Shown here piece after piece: positions 47,229 through 56,547 of a stretch of 64,000 nucleotides of DNA. The translations under genes were made by a program, and so were the position numbers. Numbering within the stretch: the stretch's first letter is position 1; every line of letters begins with the position of its first letter. The notes below the pieces were generated by a model, which was not told the DNA's origin, searched no databases, and saw only the letters and a list, made by a program, of their open reading frames with translations. The stretch is from Marinobacterium_D sp050908845. GTDB taxonomy: Bacteria; Pseudomonadota; Gammaproteobacteria; Pseudomonadales; Balneatricaceae. Location of the stretch: NCBI RefSeq assembly GCF_050908845.1, contig NZ_CP194171.1, positions 434,001 through 498,000 on the forward strand. The letters run 5' to 3'.

Positions 47229-48383
47229 TTACTGGCCGTTGCCATTTTGAGCAGCGGCTGCGCCACGCTCCTGGGGAGCCACTTCAGCACCGGGCTGGAT
47301 CTTCTGCAGTCCAGCCACAACGATGCGGTCGCCGGGCTGAAGGCCGGAGGTGACCAGCCACTGGGCGCCGATGGCGTTGCCGACTTCAACCGGACGTGTT
47401 TCCACGACATTGTCGGCGTTAACCACCAGCGTGGTTACAGAGCCGTTGGGCTGGCGGATGATCCCTTCCTGGGGGGCAAGCAGCGCGTTGTCCAGATGCT
47501 TGAGTACCACGGTGGCGCGGACGAACATACCCGGCAGCAGCAGGCTGTCGTTGTTGTCGAACAGCGCACGTACGTTAACGGTACCTGTGCCCTCATCGAC
47601 GCTTCTTTCAGAGAATTTGAGCGTACCGACCTCGTCCAGTCGGGTACCGTCTTCCAGCGTCAGATGCACACTGCGATCGTTGCTGTCACGCTTCATTTTC
47701 AGCGCGGTAGTGGCGGGCTGGCGGATATCCACATAGGCAGGAGAGAACTGGCGTACGGTGGCGAGAGCTTCGCTCTGGCCCACGGATACCAGCGCGCCTT
47801 CGGTAATGTTGGAGCGGCTGATAATGCCGGAGATCGGCGCGGTGATACGGGTGTAGTCCAGGTTGATCTGGGCGCTCTGCACGGCGGCCCGGGCTGACTG
47901 GATCTGTGCCTGAGCCTGCTTCCAGCTGGCGGCAGCGTTGTCGGCTTCCTGGCGGCTGACCGCGGAGCTTTCAACCAGCTTGCCATAGCGCTCTGCCAGC
48001 AGCTTGCTGCTCTGGGCATTGGCCTGGGCGACCGCCAGCTGCGCTTTGGCGCTGGCCAGTTCGGCTTCGTACACCGCAGGGTCGATCTGGTAAAGCAGGT
48101 CGCCAGCTTCTACCTGGGAGCCTTCCTCGAAGGCCCGCTTCAGGATAATGCCATCTACCTGAGGACGAATCTCAGCGGTACGGTAGGCTGAAACCCTGGC
48201 GGCATAGGTATCGGTAATATCGACCGGCTGTTCGGTCAGGGTGACGACCTCGACCTGGGCGGGCGGCTGTTGAGCCCCGGCGTTCTGTTGTTCGCTTGAA
48301 TCCTGACACCCAGCAAGGGCAAGCAACAGGCTGCTGACGAGAAGCAGCGGCCAGCGACGAGATAAGTTGAAAGCTCTTTCCAT
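47229..48383 (-). CDS. RND efflux periplasmic adaptor lipoprotein, AcrA/MexA type
   Basis: This 384-residue membrane-fusion protein links the transporter and outer-membrane duct. It has a lipoprotein signal with LALAGC (Cys about residue 26), a lipoyl half-motif AEIRPQVDGIILKRAF, a helical hairpin (ANAQSSKLLAERYGKLVESSAVSRQEADNA region) and the barrel domain. I start it at the ATG at 48383, preceded by GAGGACATC; the frame extends to 48461 without a plausible start. First gene of the operon, transcribed away from the repressor gene. Confidence 0.95.
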   Translation of the reverse strand: MERAFNLSRRWPLLLVSSLLLALAGCQDSSEQQNAGAQQPPAQVEVVTLTEQPVDITDTYAARVSAYRTAEIRPQVDGIILKRAFEEGSQVEAGDLLYQIDPAVYEAELASAKAQLAVAQANAQSSKLLAERYGKLVESSAVSRQEADNAAASWKQAQAQIQSARAAVQSAQINLDYTRITAPISGIISRSNITEGALVSVGQSEALATVRQFSPAYVDIRQPATTALKMKRDSNDRSVHLTLEDGTRLDEVGTLKFSERSVDEGTGTVNVRALFDNNDSLLLPGMFVRATVVLKHLDNALLAPQEGIIRQPNGSVTTLVVNADNVVETRPVEVGNAIGAQWLVTSGLQPGDRIVVAGLQKIQPGAEVAPQERGAAAAQNGNGQ

Positions 48384-48476
48384 GATGTCCTCGTAGTAGA
48401 AGCTGGTAGTTTTGCGATCCGCGAAAAGGGGGTATCCGCAAAATGTACTGATATGGATCATTTAAGATAAGAATTT

Positions 48477-48500
48477 TACATACATTCATGTTTGTATGTA
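48477..48500. promoter_or_regulatory. AcrR-like operator
   Basis: The perfect inverted arms TACATACA and TGTATGTA are separated by 8 bases. E. coli AcrR binds an operator with the same arms in the same place between acrR and acrA. It lies between the divergent repressor and adaptor genes. Confidence 0.88.
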
Positions 48501-48539
48501 AACTGTCAGCATCATAAAAATGGTTAAGTGATCTACAAA

Positions 48540-49163
48540 GTGCGAAGAACAAAAGAAGAAGCTGAAGCTACTCGTCTCGAAATCATGTCCAAAGCCGTAG
48601 TGCTGTTTTCCGACAAGGGCATCGCTAACACCAGTTTGACCGAAGTGGCCCGGGCTGCCGGCGTTACCCGGGGTGCGATCTATTGGCACTTTAAAAACAA
48701 GTGGGATCTGTTTGACGCGATCTGGGAGCATTATTCGGCGCCGGTCATCGTGGTTGGTGATGCCAGCGAATCCGCGGATGAACGCGACCCCCTGGGCAAA
48801 CTCAGTGAACTGATCAAGCTCCTGCTGAACAGTGTCGAGCAGGACGAAAACTTCCGCCGCATGATTATCATCTGCATTCACGAAAGTATGCTGACACGCG
48901 CCCAGGATATTCCCGAGCCGATGCAGGCGCTGCTTGAATCTCTGCATCAACGTCGGGTCCGCGCCATCGAAAATGCAAAATCCAAGGGTCAGCTGCCTCA
49001 GGATCTTGATGCCGAAACCGGTTCGCTGATGATGAAAGTGATGCTCGAGGGCTTGATCATGACCTGGCTGCAGAAGCCGGAGTGCTTCTCGCTGAGTGAG
49101 CGGGCTGATCAGTTTGTCGCATCGGTGCTGGCGGTGCTTCAGCATGGCGCCAGGCAGCACTGA
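48540..49163 (+). CDS. acrR: TetR-family repressor of the efflux operon, AcrR-like
   Basis: It represses the divergent pump genes and is released by the pump's substrates. The N-terminal helix-turn-helix (SLTEVARAAGVTRGAIYWHFKNKWDLFDAIW) is nearly that of AcrR, and the rest is the helical ligand domain. GTG at 48540 gives the AcrR-like start MRRTKEEAEATR (207 aa); a GTG at 48528 adds four residues and neither has a strong ribosome-binding site. Confidence 0.9.
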   Translation: MRRTKEEAEATRLEIMSKAVVLFSDKGIANTSLTEVARAAGVTRGAIYWHFKNKWDLFDAIWEHYSAPVIVVGDASESADERDPLGKLSELIKLLLNSVEQDENFRRMIIICIHESMLTRAQDIPEPMQALLESLHQRRVRAIENAKSKGQLPQDLDAETGSLMMKVMLEGLIMTWLQKPECFSLSERADQFVASVLAVLQHGARQH

Positions 49164-49298
49164 ACCGAGCGATGCGCCGGCCATAAACGGGCGGGGCACG
49201 GCGAAACGCTGCTGCACAGCTTCCAGGAAGACAAGTACGCCAGCTTGGGTATACTAGGGACTTTCTAGCGAACGCCAGTGATAGCAAGAGGTGAGCCT

Positions 49299-50543
49299 GT
49301 GGGCACTAGCAAGGAGATCGAGGGTACAGAAACGTTGTCGGTCTTGATGGCGCGTCAACCGATCTACACCAAAAGCCAGGATGTCGCCGCCTTCGAGCTG
49401 CTGTTCCGTGATCCGGACGGAAACTTCATCGAGGGACTGAAAGACAAGGATGCGACGCTGGGTGTCTTGCTGGGCACCTATTCCAGTATCAGCAAGGGTG
49501 GCCAGATACAGAGCCTGCCCTGCTTCCTGAAGGTGACCGACAGCTTCCTGCTTGATAACGATATGCCCGAGCTGCCCCGTCACAGCTTTGTGATCGAAAT
49601 TCTCGGCCACTCCAAATTTACCCCCGCCTTTATCGAACGGATCAAGAGCCTGGCCAATGATGGTTATCGCCTGGCACTGGCCGACTATGACCCGCGGGAT
49701 CCCCGCTTTGGCGCCGTCCTCAATATCGTCCATGTGCTCAAGCTGGATATCCAGCGACTGGGACTGAAAAACGTTCAGACGCTGGTGCAGAAGCTCAAGC
49801 CGTTTCAGCTGGAGCTGCTGGCCGATAAGGTGGAAACCAAGGAAGAGTTCCGACAGTGCCTGGAGATGGGTTTCGAGAAGTACATGGGGTACTTCCTCAG
49901 CAAGCCGGAACCTGTGCGTGGCAAAAAGCTCTCCGGCAACAAGGTGCTGTTGATTCAGCTGCTCACCGAACTGCAGCGCCCCAGCGCAACCGCCGAGTCT
50001 GTGGAGGAGATCGCCCTCAACGACCCGGCGCTGACCTACCGTATCCTGCGGGTGGTGAATTCGGCTGCCTTCAACCTGCGTAAAGAGATCACCTCCCTGT
50101 CCCACGCCATCGCGTTGTTGGGCATGGAGCAGATCCGCCGCTGGGTGATGCTGTTCCTGGCCAACAATGACCAGGACAAGCCGGATGACCTGACCCGCAA
50201 CATGCTCCAGCGTGGCCGGATGTGTGAGCTGCTGGCAGAGATGACGGGGCGTGAGGAACCGATCAACCACTTTATCGTCGGGCTGTTGTCGCAGCTCGAC
50301 GTGATGCTTGATATCGACATGAGCGAGCTGATGGATCAGGTGCCGCTGCGCCAGGATATCAAGGATGCGCTGATCAGCCGCCAGGGCAGCTATGGCGAGG
50401 TTCTGCAGGAGGTCGAGTATTACGAGCGCGGTGAGTTTGAACATCTGCGTAAAATGCTGGATCGCCAGTACTACGAGGTGTCTTATCGCCACAGTGTCGG
50501 CTGGGCTACCCAGGTGATGCAGGCGATGCAGGAGGCGGCGTGA
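49299..50543 (+). CDS. EAL-HDOD signalling protein with degenerate EAL domain
   Basis: This 414-residue protein (YuxH/CdgJ layout) has an EAL-type fold at the N-terminus in which the catalytic EAL motif reads FELLFRD and other metal ligands are absent, so c-di-GMP hydrolysis is unlikely. The C-terminal HDOD domain (LIQLLTELQRPSATAESVEEIALNDPALTYRILRVVNSAAF) is well conserved. Such proteins affect motility and attachment. GTG at 49299 is chosen because GAGGT lies 6 bases upstream; a GTG at 49278 is in frame. It overlaps the next gene by 4 bases. Confidence 0.88.
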   Translation: MGTSKEIEGTETLSVLMARQPIYTKSQDVAAFELLFRDPDGNFIEGLKDKDATLGVLLGTYSSISKGGQIQSLPCFLKVTDSFLLDNDMPELPRHSFVIEILGHSKFTPAFIERIKSLANDGYRLALADYDPRDPRFGAVLNIVHVLKLDIQRLGLKNVQTLVQKLKPFQLELLADKVETKEEFRQCLEMGFEKYMGYFLSKPEPVRGKKLSGNKVLLIQLLTELQRPSATAESVEEIALNDPALTYRILRVVNSAAFNLRKEITSLSHAIALLGMEQIRRWVMLFLANNDQDKPDDLTRNMLQRGRMCELLAEMTGREEPINHFIVGLLSQLDVMLDIDMSELMDQVPLRQDIKDALISRQGSYGEVLQEVEYYERGEFEHLRKMLDRQYYEVSYRHSVGWATQVMQAMQEAA

Positions 50544-51295
50544 GTGGGCTGCTGCCACCGGACCTGGCCCTTTTCGACGCACTGCTACTGATAGTTACCG
50601 CTGGTTTTACCTCGATGATGACCGCCGCCATGGGAATAGGTGGCGGCCTGCTTCTGCTGGCAGTGATGGGGCAGATTGTGCCGCTCAACGCGCTGATTCC
50701 GGTACACGGCCTGGTGCAGCTTGGCTCCAACGCCAATCGCGCGCTGATGATGCGCAGGCATATCGACTGGCGCATGGCCGGCCTGTTTGCTGCCGGTGCC
50801 ATACCTGGCGCACTGCTGGCGTCGATGGTGGTGGTGCAGCTGCCGCTGGTCACTATCCAGCTCTGCATCGGCCTGTTTATTCTCTGGCTGGTGTGGGGAC
50901 CCAAGCTCAGTAAGCATGAGCTTTCCCGTGCCAGCTTTGTACTGATGGGCGGGCTGACCACGGTAATCACCGTCTTCGTCGGCGCGACCGGCCCGCTGGT
51001 GGGCGCCTTTATTCACCGCAACAGCTTTGACCGCTTCCGCACCGTGGGGACTTTCGCCACCTGTCTGTCGGTCCAGCATCTGCTGAAGGCCGCGGTGTTC
51101 AGCTTTATCGGCTTCAGTTTTATCGACTGGCTCGGGCTGTCACTGTTGATGGTAGCCAGCGGTGCATTGGGCACCTGGATCGGCTTGAACCTGTTGAAAA
51201 AAATCCCCGCCGAGCGTTTCAGCCTGATCTTCAAAACGCTGGTGACACTGCTGGCGCTGCGGCTTATCTGGCTGGCGGTGACTGGCCTCATATAA
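50540..51295 (+). CDS. TauE/SafE-family permease
   Basis: This 251-residue inner-membrane protein has about seven to eight hydrophobic segments and the family repeat AAMGIGGGLLLLAVMGQ near the start and FVGATGPLVGAFI in the second half. Members export sulfite, sulfoacetate or related anions; the substrate here is unknown. Its GTG start overlaps the stop of the EAL-HDOD gene, so the two are coupled. Confidence 0.85.
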   Translation: MSGLLPPDLALFDALLLIVTAGFTSMMTAAMGIGGGLLLLAVMGQIVPLNALIPVHGLVQLGSNANRALMMRRHIDWRMAGLFAAGAIPGALLASMVVVQLPLVTIQLCIGLFILWLVWGPKLSKHELSRASFVLMGGLTTVITVFVGATGPLVGAFIHRNSFDRFRTVGTFATCLSVQHLLKAAVFSFIGFSFIDWLGLSLLMVASGALGTWIGLNLLKKIPAERFSLIFKTLVTLLALRLIWLAVTGLI

Positions 51296-51332
51296 GCACC
51301 TGAAATTCCCTGTCGAAGGGTCCGAAGGCTCT

Positions 51333-51566
51333 ATGGATGAAGCTTTGCGCAGGCATCTGCAACACCAGCTGAATACGTGTGAAGCGGGAGAATTTCATTT
51401 TTCCGAGATCTACGGCGCCGGTTGGAAGCAGCTGTGGATCGGAGATCGGGTAAAGCTGGGCCACGCCTTTCTGAACGCGGTGCGCAAAGGGGAGTTTCCC
51501 GGCGTGGTCGATACTGGCATCAAGCGTGGCGGTGGGCGCTTGTATCGCTGGTCAGGTCAGGAGTAA
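51333..51566 (+). CDS. DUF1413-like small protein
   Basis: These 77 residues contain EFHFSEIYGAGWKQLWIGDRVKLGHAFLNAVRKGE, which fits the DUF1413 pattern of small proteins of unknown function. It is 37 bases after the permease gene and is followed by a strong terminator, so it may end that operon. Confidence 0.7.
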   Translation: MDEALRRHLQHQLNTCEAGEFHFSEIYGAGWKQLWIGDRVKLGHAFLNAVRKGEFPGVVDTGIKRGGGRLYRWSGQE

Positions 51567-51585
51567 GCGTAAGACGTTAGATACA

Positions 51586-51611
51586 AAAAGAGCGGCCGGA
51601 GCCGCTCTTTT
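51586..51611. terminator. bidirectional terminator before ilvD
   Basis: An 11-bp stem AAAAGAGCGGC / GCCGCTCTTTT with a CGGA loop is flanked by A and T tracts and serves both convergent genes. Confidence 0.9.
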
Positions 51612-51628
51612 CATGCCAGAAGCCTAGC

Positions 51629-53461
51629 TCAGTCGAGCTGATCCAGGTCTCGCACCGCGCCTGTGTCGGCGGAGGTGACCAGCTTGGCGTAGGCCTTGAG
51701 TGCTGCGGACACCTTGCGCGGACGTTCTTCAGCCGGCTTCCAGCCTTTTTTGTCCTGTTCAGCGCGACGCAGGGCCAGCTCTTCATCCGATACCAGCACA
51801 TCGATGGTGCGGTTGGGGATGTCGATGCGGATGCGATCGCCGTTCTGCACCAGACCGATAGCACCGCCAGCGGCCGCTTCCGGAGAGGCGTGACCGATGG
51901 ACAGACCGGAGGTACCGCCGGAGAAACGACCGTCGGTGAGCAGCGCGCAGGCTTTGCCCAGACCCTTGGACTTGATGTAGGAGGTCGGGTAGAGCATCTC
52001 CTGCATACCCGGGCCACCTTTTGGGCCTTCGTAGCGGACGATGACGACATCGCCGGCCTGTACCTTGTCACCAAGAATGTTGGCAACGGCTTCGTCCTGG
52101 GACTCGGTCACGTGGGCCGGGCCCTCAAACACCAGGATCGACTCGTCGACACCGGCGGATTTAACCACGCAGCCATTCAGCGCGATGTTGCCGTACAGCA
52201 CGGCCAGACCACCTTCCAGGGAGAAGGCGTTTTCCAGCGAGCGGATGCAGCCGTTTTCACGGTCGCCGTCCAGGGTCGGCCAGCGGGTTGCCTGGCTGAA
52301 CGCCTGCTGCGTCGGGATGCCGGCAGGGCCTGCCTTGTAGAACTCGACCACTTCCGGGGTCGGGTTGCGCATGATGTCCCACTCGTCCAGTGCGTCAGCC
52401 AGGGTGGCGGAGTGCACGGTCGGAACGTCGGTGTGCAGCTTGCCGGCACGGTCCAACTCACCGAGGATCGCCATGATGCCGCCGGCGCGGTGTACGTCTT
52501 CGATATGGTATTTCTGGGTGTTCGGCGCCACCTTGCACAACTGGGGCACAACACGGGAGAGGCGATCGATATCCTTCATGGTGAAGTCGATCTCCGCTTC
52601 CTGGGCGATCGCCAGCAGGTGCAGGATAGTGTTGGTGGAACCGCCCATGGCGATATCCAGCGTCATGGCGTTTTCGAACGCCTCGATACCGACGGCGCGC
52701 GGCAGGATGCGCTCGTCGCCGCCTTCGTAGTATTTCTTCGCCAGCTCGACAATGGTGCGACCGGCGCGCTGGAACAGCTGCTCACGGTCGGCGTGGGTGG
52801 CCAGCATGGTGCCGTTACCCGGCAGGGACAGACCCAGAGCCTCGGTCAGGCAGTTCATGGAGTTGGCGGTGAACATGCCGGAGCAGGAGCCGCAGGTCGG
52901 GCAGGCGGAGCGCTCAACCGCTTCCACTTCCTCGTCGGAAGCGTTCGGGTCGGCGGCCAGCACCATGGCGTCAACCAGGTCCAGCTTGTGATCGGCCAGC
53001 TTGGTCTTGCCGGCTTCCATCGGACCGCCGGAGACAAAGATAACCGGGATGTTCAGGCGCATGGCGGCCATCAGCATCCCCGGGGTGATCTTGTCGCAGT
53101 TGGAGATGCAGACCAGGGCATCGGCGCAGTGCGCGTTGACCATGTACTCGACTGAGTCGGCGATGATGTCGCGGCTAGGCAGCGAGTAGAGCATGCCGTC
53201 ATGGCCCATGGCGATACCGTCATCCACGGCGATGGTGTTGAACTCCTTGGCAACGCCGCCGGCGGCTTCGATCTGCCGCGCGACCAGCTGGCCCATGTCC
53301 TTGAGGTGAACATGACCGGGTACAAACTGGGTGAAGGAGTTGGCAACGGCGATGATCGGCTTGTGGAAGTCGTCATCTTTCATGCCGGTGGCGCGCCACA
53401 GGGCACGGGCGCCTGCCATGTTACGACCCGCTGTGGACGTCTTGGAACGGTACTCTGGCAT
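51629..53461 (-). CDS. ilvD: dihydroxy-acid dehydratase
   Basis: This 610-residue iron-sulfur enzyme dehydrates dihydroxy acids in the valine, leucine and isoleucine pathway. Cluster and metal motifs are VCISNCDKITPGML, SACPTCGSCSGMFTANSMNCL and the late GRFSGGTSGLSIGH. Length equals E. coli IlvD (616). It is divergent from the alanine dehydrogenase gene; TATAGC near 53507 may be part of the intervening promoter. Confidence 0.97.
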   Translation of the reverse strand: MPEYRSKTSTAGRNMAGARALWRATGMKDDDFHKPIIAVANSFTQFVPGHVHLKDMGQLVARQIEAAGGVAKEFNTIAVDDGIAMGHDGMLYSLPSRDIIADSVEYMVNAHCADALVCISNCDKITPGMLMAAMRLNIPVIFVSGGPMEAGKTKLADHKLDLVDAMVLAADPNASDEEVEAVERSACPTCGSCSGMFTANSMNCLTEALGLSLPGNGTMLATHADREQLFQRAGRTIVELAKKYYEGGDERILPRAVGIEAFENAMTLDIAMGGSTNTILHLLAIAQEAEIDFTMKDIDRLSRVVPQLCKVAPNTQKYHIEDVHRAGGIMAILGELDRAGKLHTDVPTVHSATLADALDEWDIMRNPTPEVVEFYKAGPAGIPTQQAFSQATRWPTLDGDRENGCIRSLENAFSLEGGLAVLYGNIALNGCVVKSAGVDESILVFEGPAHVTESQDEAVANILGDKVQAGDVVIVRYEGPKGGPGMQEMLYPTSYIKSKGLGKACALLTDGRFSGGTSGLSIGHASPEAAAGGAIGLVQNGDRIRIDIPNRTIDVLVSDEELALRRAEQDKKGWKPAEERPRKVSAALKAYAKLVTSADTGAVRDLDQLD

Positions 53462-53641
53462 CTGCGGAACCCTCGATAACTGGGTAGAGTTTTAAAGGCG
53501 CACATTATAGCAGATAAGTGGACCTGTTCTCATGCGCTGATCGGGGCGAAAAGTGGCAAAGGTGTAAATCGAAAATGACCGTCTACACTGCCGTTGTCGA
53601 GAGAATTTACCCAGTGAGCCTGAAAAAGGCGGGAGGTCTGT

Positions 53642-54763
53642 ATGCGTATTGGCGTTCCCAAAGAGATAAAGGTCCACGAGTACCGTGTAGGGCTTACCCC
53701 GATGGGAGTACGGGAGCTGGTCACCCAGGGCCATGAGGTGGAAGTCGAGAAAGACGCCGGCAGCGCCATCGGCTACAGCGACCAGGCCTATATCGATGCC
53801 GGGGCCAGCATTGTCGGTGAGGCGGAACAGGTGTTCCGCAATGCCGAGATGGTGGTGAAGGTTAAGGAGCCACAGCTCAACGAATGTGGCTGGCTCAGTG
53901 AAGGGCAGCTGCTTTTCACCTACCTGCATCTGGCGGCTGACCGGCCCCAGACCGATGCCCTGCTGACCAGTGGCTGCACCGCCATCGCCTACGAGACGGT
54001 GGAAGATCCCCATGGCGGGTTGCCATTGCTGGCGCCGATGAGTGAAGTGGCCGGGCGGATGTCGGTACAGGCCGGCGCGCACTGCCTGGAACGGGAGCAG
54101 GGTGGACGTGGCGTGCTGCTTTCCGGTGTGCCCGGCGTGTCCCCCGGCAAGGTGCTGGTGATAGGCGGTGGCGTAGTTGGCGGCCAGGCAGCTCGTATCG
54201 CTCACGGCATGGGCGCCGAAGTCACGGTTGTGGATAAGTCGCTGCCGCGGCTGCGTCAGCTTGATGAGCAGTTCGATGGTCAGGTGAAAACGCTCTATTC
54301 CACCGCTGAGAATATCCGCCAGAAGCTGGCAGAGTCCGACCTGGTGATCGGCGCCGTGCTGGTGCCGGGTGCCAAGGCGCCGAAGCTGGTCACCCGCGAG
54401 ATGCTGGCATTGATGCCCCAGGGCGCGGTGCTGGTGGATGTGGCGATCGACCAGGGCGGCTGTTTCGAGACCAGCCACCCCACCACCCATGCCGAGCCAA
54501 CCTTTGTGGTGGACGGCATCGTCCACTACTGCGTGGCCAATATGCCGGGAGCCGTGGCGCGTACCGCGACCCAGTCGCTGACCAACGCGACCCTGCCCTA
54601 TGTCGAGGCGCTGGCCAACCGCGGTTGGCGCAAGGCCCTGGCGTCCTTACCGGGACTGGCGCCCGGCCTTAACGTGCATGGTGGTGAGATCTACTGCCAG
54701 GGTGTGGCTGAGGCTTTTGATCTGCCGCTGGCGGATCTGGAGGAAATAGTGAACAACGCCTGA
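53642..54763 (+). CDS. ald: alanine dehydrogenase
   Basis: This 373-residue NAD-dependent enzyme interconverts alanine and pyruvate plus ammonia. It starts MRIGVPKEIKVHEYRVGLTP, has the substrate-binding KVKEPQ and HLAAD, and the nucleotide-binding VLVIGGGVVGGQAARIA. GGGAGG 6 bases before the ATG sets the start. The homologous transhydrogenase subunit is excluded by length and by the full C-terminal domain (VANMPGAVARTAT). Confidence 0.95.
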   Translation: MRIGVPKEIKVHEYRVGLTPMGVRELVTQGHEVEVEKDAGSAIGYSDQAYIDAGASIVGEAEQVFRNAEMVVKVKEPQLNECGWLSEGQLLFTYLHLAADRPQTDALLTSGCTAIAYETVEDPHGGLPLLAPMSEVAGRMSVQAGAHCLEREQGGRGVLLSGVPGVSPGKVLVIGGGVVGGQAARIAHGMGAEVTVVDKSLPRLRQLDEQFDGQVKTLYSTAENIRQKLAESDLVIGAVLVPGAKAPKLVTREMLALMPQGAVLVDVAIDQGGCFETSHPTTHAEPTFVVDGIVHYCVANMPGAVARTATQSLTNATLPYVEALANRGWRKALASLPGLAPGLNVHGGEIYCQGVAEAFDLPLADLEEIVNNA

Positions 54764-54877
54764 TTTTACTGCTCTCAGGTTCATGCGCGATTCATCTGCC
54801 CCGCGCCAGAATGAACGTAACTTGGCGGGGGATGCCCCGAAGTTACTGACCAGAGGGGCTGTCCCCGGGAGGTAAGC

Positions 54878-55537
54878 ATGAACCTGAAAACGATTTCATT
54901 GACATTGGGGCTGGCGCTGTCCGGTGCCTTGCTCGGGCAGTCGGCCCTGGCCGGCACCTACCAGCCGTACTGGGATTACCAGGAGCGGCAGCGCTACCAG
55001 GGCTATCAGCACAACCAGGATTATCGGCGCTACGATAGCCGCCGGCACTCCGATTTTGATGATCGTCACCGCTACGACCATCGGGACTCAGATCACCGCA
55101 AGGATCACCGCAAGCGCGTAGGCCGGGTCGTTGACGTTAAGCCGCTGTGGCGGGATAAGGGGCGTCACGATCGCTACGACTGCCGTGACCGACGCGATTA
55201 CTCCGGTGTTGATAGCGGCACGCGGGATCGCGCCCGTATCGCCGGTGCCATTGCCGGCGCTGCCGTTGGTAACCTGGTTGGCCGCGACCACGATAACGCG
55301 ACATTCAGCACTGTGGCCGGCGCTCTTATTGGCGCCGCCGGCGGCGATCTCATCGTCAGCCACCGGGATGACCGCAGAGGCAAAGATTGTGTTAAGCACG
55401 ACAAACTGAAGTATCATCATCAGCCGGTTGCCTACCTGGTGCGTTATGAATATCGCAACCGCATTTACACGACAAAGACCCGAAAACATCCGGGACGCTA
55501 CATACGAATTGATTCAGGTTATCGAAAGGGAGGGTGA
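54878..55537 (+). CDS. envelope protein with glycine-zipper 2TM segment
   Basis: This 219-residue protein has a signal peptide (cleavage likely after QSALA), a long stretch very rich in Arg, His, Asp and Tyr (about 40-100) and a glycine-zipper segment IAGAIAGAAVGNLVG ... ALIGAAGG. The family is found in the periplasm or outer membrane and often carried beside two-component systems. GGGAGG lies 6 bases before the ATG. The next gene starts 4 bases after its stop. Confidence 0.85.
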   Translation: MNLKTISLTLGLALSGALLGQSALAGTYQPYWDYQERQRYQGYQHNQDYRRYDSRRHSDFDDRHRYDHRDSDHRKDHRKRVGRVVDVKPLWRDKGRHDRYDCRDRRDYSGVDSGTRDRARIAGAIAGAAVGNLVGRDHDNATFSTVAGALIGAAGGDLIVSHRDDRRGKDCVKHDKLKYHHQPVAYLVRYEYRNRIYTTKTRKHPGRYIRIDSGYRKGG

Positions 55538-55541
55538 ACAT

Positions 55542-55844
55542 ATGGCGCGTCTGAAACGGGTTTCAGCGGGAGTGCTGGGACGGGTTTTGATGCTGAGTTT
55601 GCCCCTGCTGATGATCGCACCGGTGCAGGCCGGTGCGGCCCAGGCATCCTCAGTGCTGGCGCAGAACAGCATCGACCTGAAACGCGCCGTGGAAATTGCC
55701 CGCCAGGCTTTTGGTGGCGAGGTGGTCAAGGCTGAAGAAGTGGTACGGGATGGCCAGCGTCTGTTCCAGATCCGGCTCGTCAATAAAGGGCGGGTGCGGG
55801 ATGTACTGGTGGACGCTCTGTCCGGTCAGATTCTGAACCCCTGA
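55542..55844 (+). CDS. PepSY-domain periplasmic protein
   Basis: This 100-residue protein has a signal peptide (LMLSLPLLMIAPVQA) and one PepSY domain (LKRAVEIARQAFGGEVVKAEEVVRDGQRLFQIRLVNKGRVRDVLVDALSGQIL). GGAGGG 7 bases before the ATG at 55542 fixes the start; the frame opens at 55428 within the preceding gene. It is 13 bases before the response regulator gene, so it may be a periplasmic input or target of that system. Confidence 0.87.
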   Translation: MARLKRVSAGVLGRVLMLSLPLLMIAPVQAGAAQASSVLAQNSIDLKRAVEIARQAFGGEVVKAEEVVRDGQRLFQIRLVNKGRVRDVLVDALSGQILNP

Positions 55845-55857
55845 AGGAGGTGTCGCT

Positions 55858-56547
55858 ATGAAGCTGCTGATCGTGGAAGATGATCCGGACCTGCGCCGCC
55901 AGCTCAATTCGGGCCTGACCGAGCGGGGCTATACCATCGAAGAAGCGGAAGATGGCGAAGAAGCGCTCTATCTCGGGAGTGAGTACCCCTACGATCTGGC
56001 GGTGGTCGATATTGGTTTGCCGAAGCTGTCCGGTATCGAAGTGATCCGCCGTTGGCGCAGTGCCGATCGCAACTTCCCTATCCTTGTGCTGACCGCCCGG
56101 GGGGACTGGCAGGACAAAGTCGAGGGACTCGAGGCCGGTGCCGATGATTACCTGGTGAAACCCTTTCACACCGAGGAGCTGGTGGCGCGCCTGAATGCGC
56201 TACTGCGGCGTGCAGCCGGACATGCCAGCCCTAAAATGGTGTATGGCCCGCTGGCGCTGGATACTACAGCCCGGGTCGTTACCCTTGAGGGCGAGCCGGT
56301 CAAGCTGACCAGCTACGAGTACCGCACTCTGGAATACCTAGTGGTGAATGCCGGCAAAACGATCTCCAAGGCGGAGCTGACCGAACATCTCTACCATCAG
56401 GATTTTGACCGCGACTCCAACGTACTCGAAGTGTTTATCCGCCGGCTGCGGCAGAAGCTGGATCCGCAACAGACGCTGCAGCCGATAGAAACCGTGCGTG
56501 GCCTGGGCTATCGCTTCGTGCTGCAGGCTTCTGACAACGCCGGATGA
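55858..56547 (+). CDS. OmpR/PhoP-type response regulator
   Basis: This 229-residue DNA-binding regulator has receiver residues D8-D9, the phosphate acceptor D51 (LAVVDIGLP) and the conserved lysine in VKPF, followed by a winged-helix domain (TSYEYRTLEYLVVNAGK ... DSNVLEVFIRRLRQKLD). Its closest relatives by eye are PhoP and QseB. GGAGG 7 bases before the ATG; it overlaps the kinase gene by 4 bases. Confidence 0.94.
   Translation: MKLLIVEDDPDLRRQLNSGLTERGYTIEEAEDGEEALYLGSEYPYDLAVVDIGLPKLSGIEVIRRWRSADRNFPILVLTARGDWQDKVEGLEAGADDYLVKPFHTEELVARLNALLRRAAGHASPKMVYGPLALDTTARVVTLEGEPVKLTSYEYRTLEYLVVNAGKTISKAELTEHLYHQDFDRDSNVLEVFIRRLRQKLDPQQTLQPIETVRGLGYRFVLQASDNAG

Noticed and set aside
51890..53155. 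421-codon frame antisense to ilvD
   Set aside because: It is a shadow of a GC-rich real gene; ilvD is full length with all motifs, and the antisense product is rich in Gly, Gln and His, as expected of such shadows. The same holds for the long antisense frames over pfkA, acrB and the outer-membrane gene.
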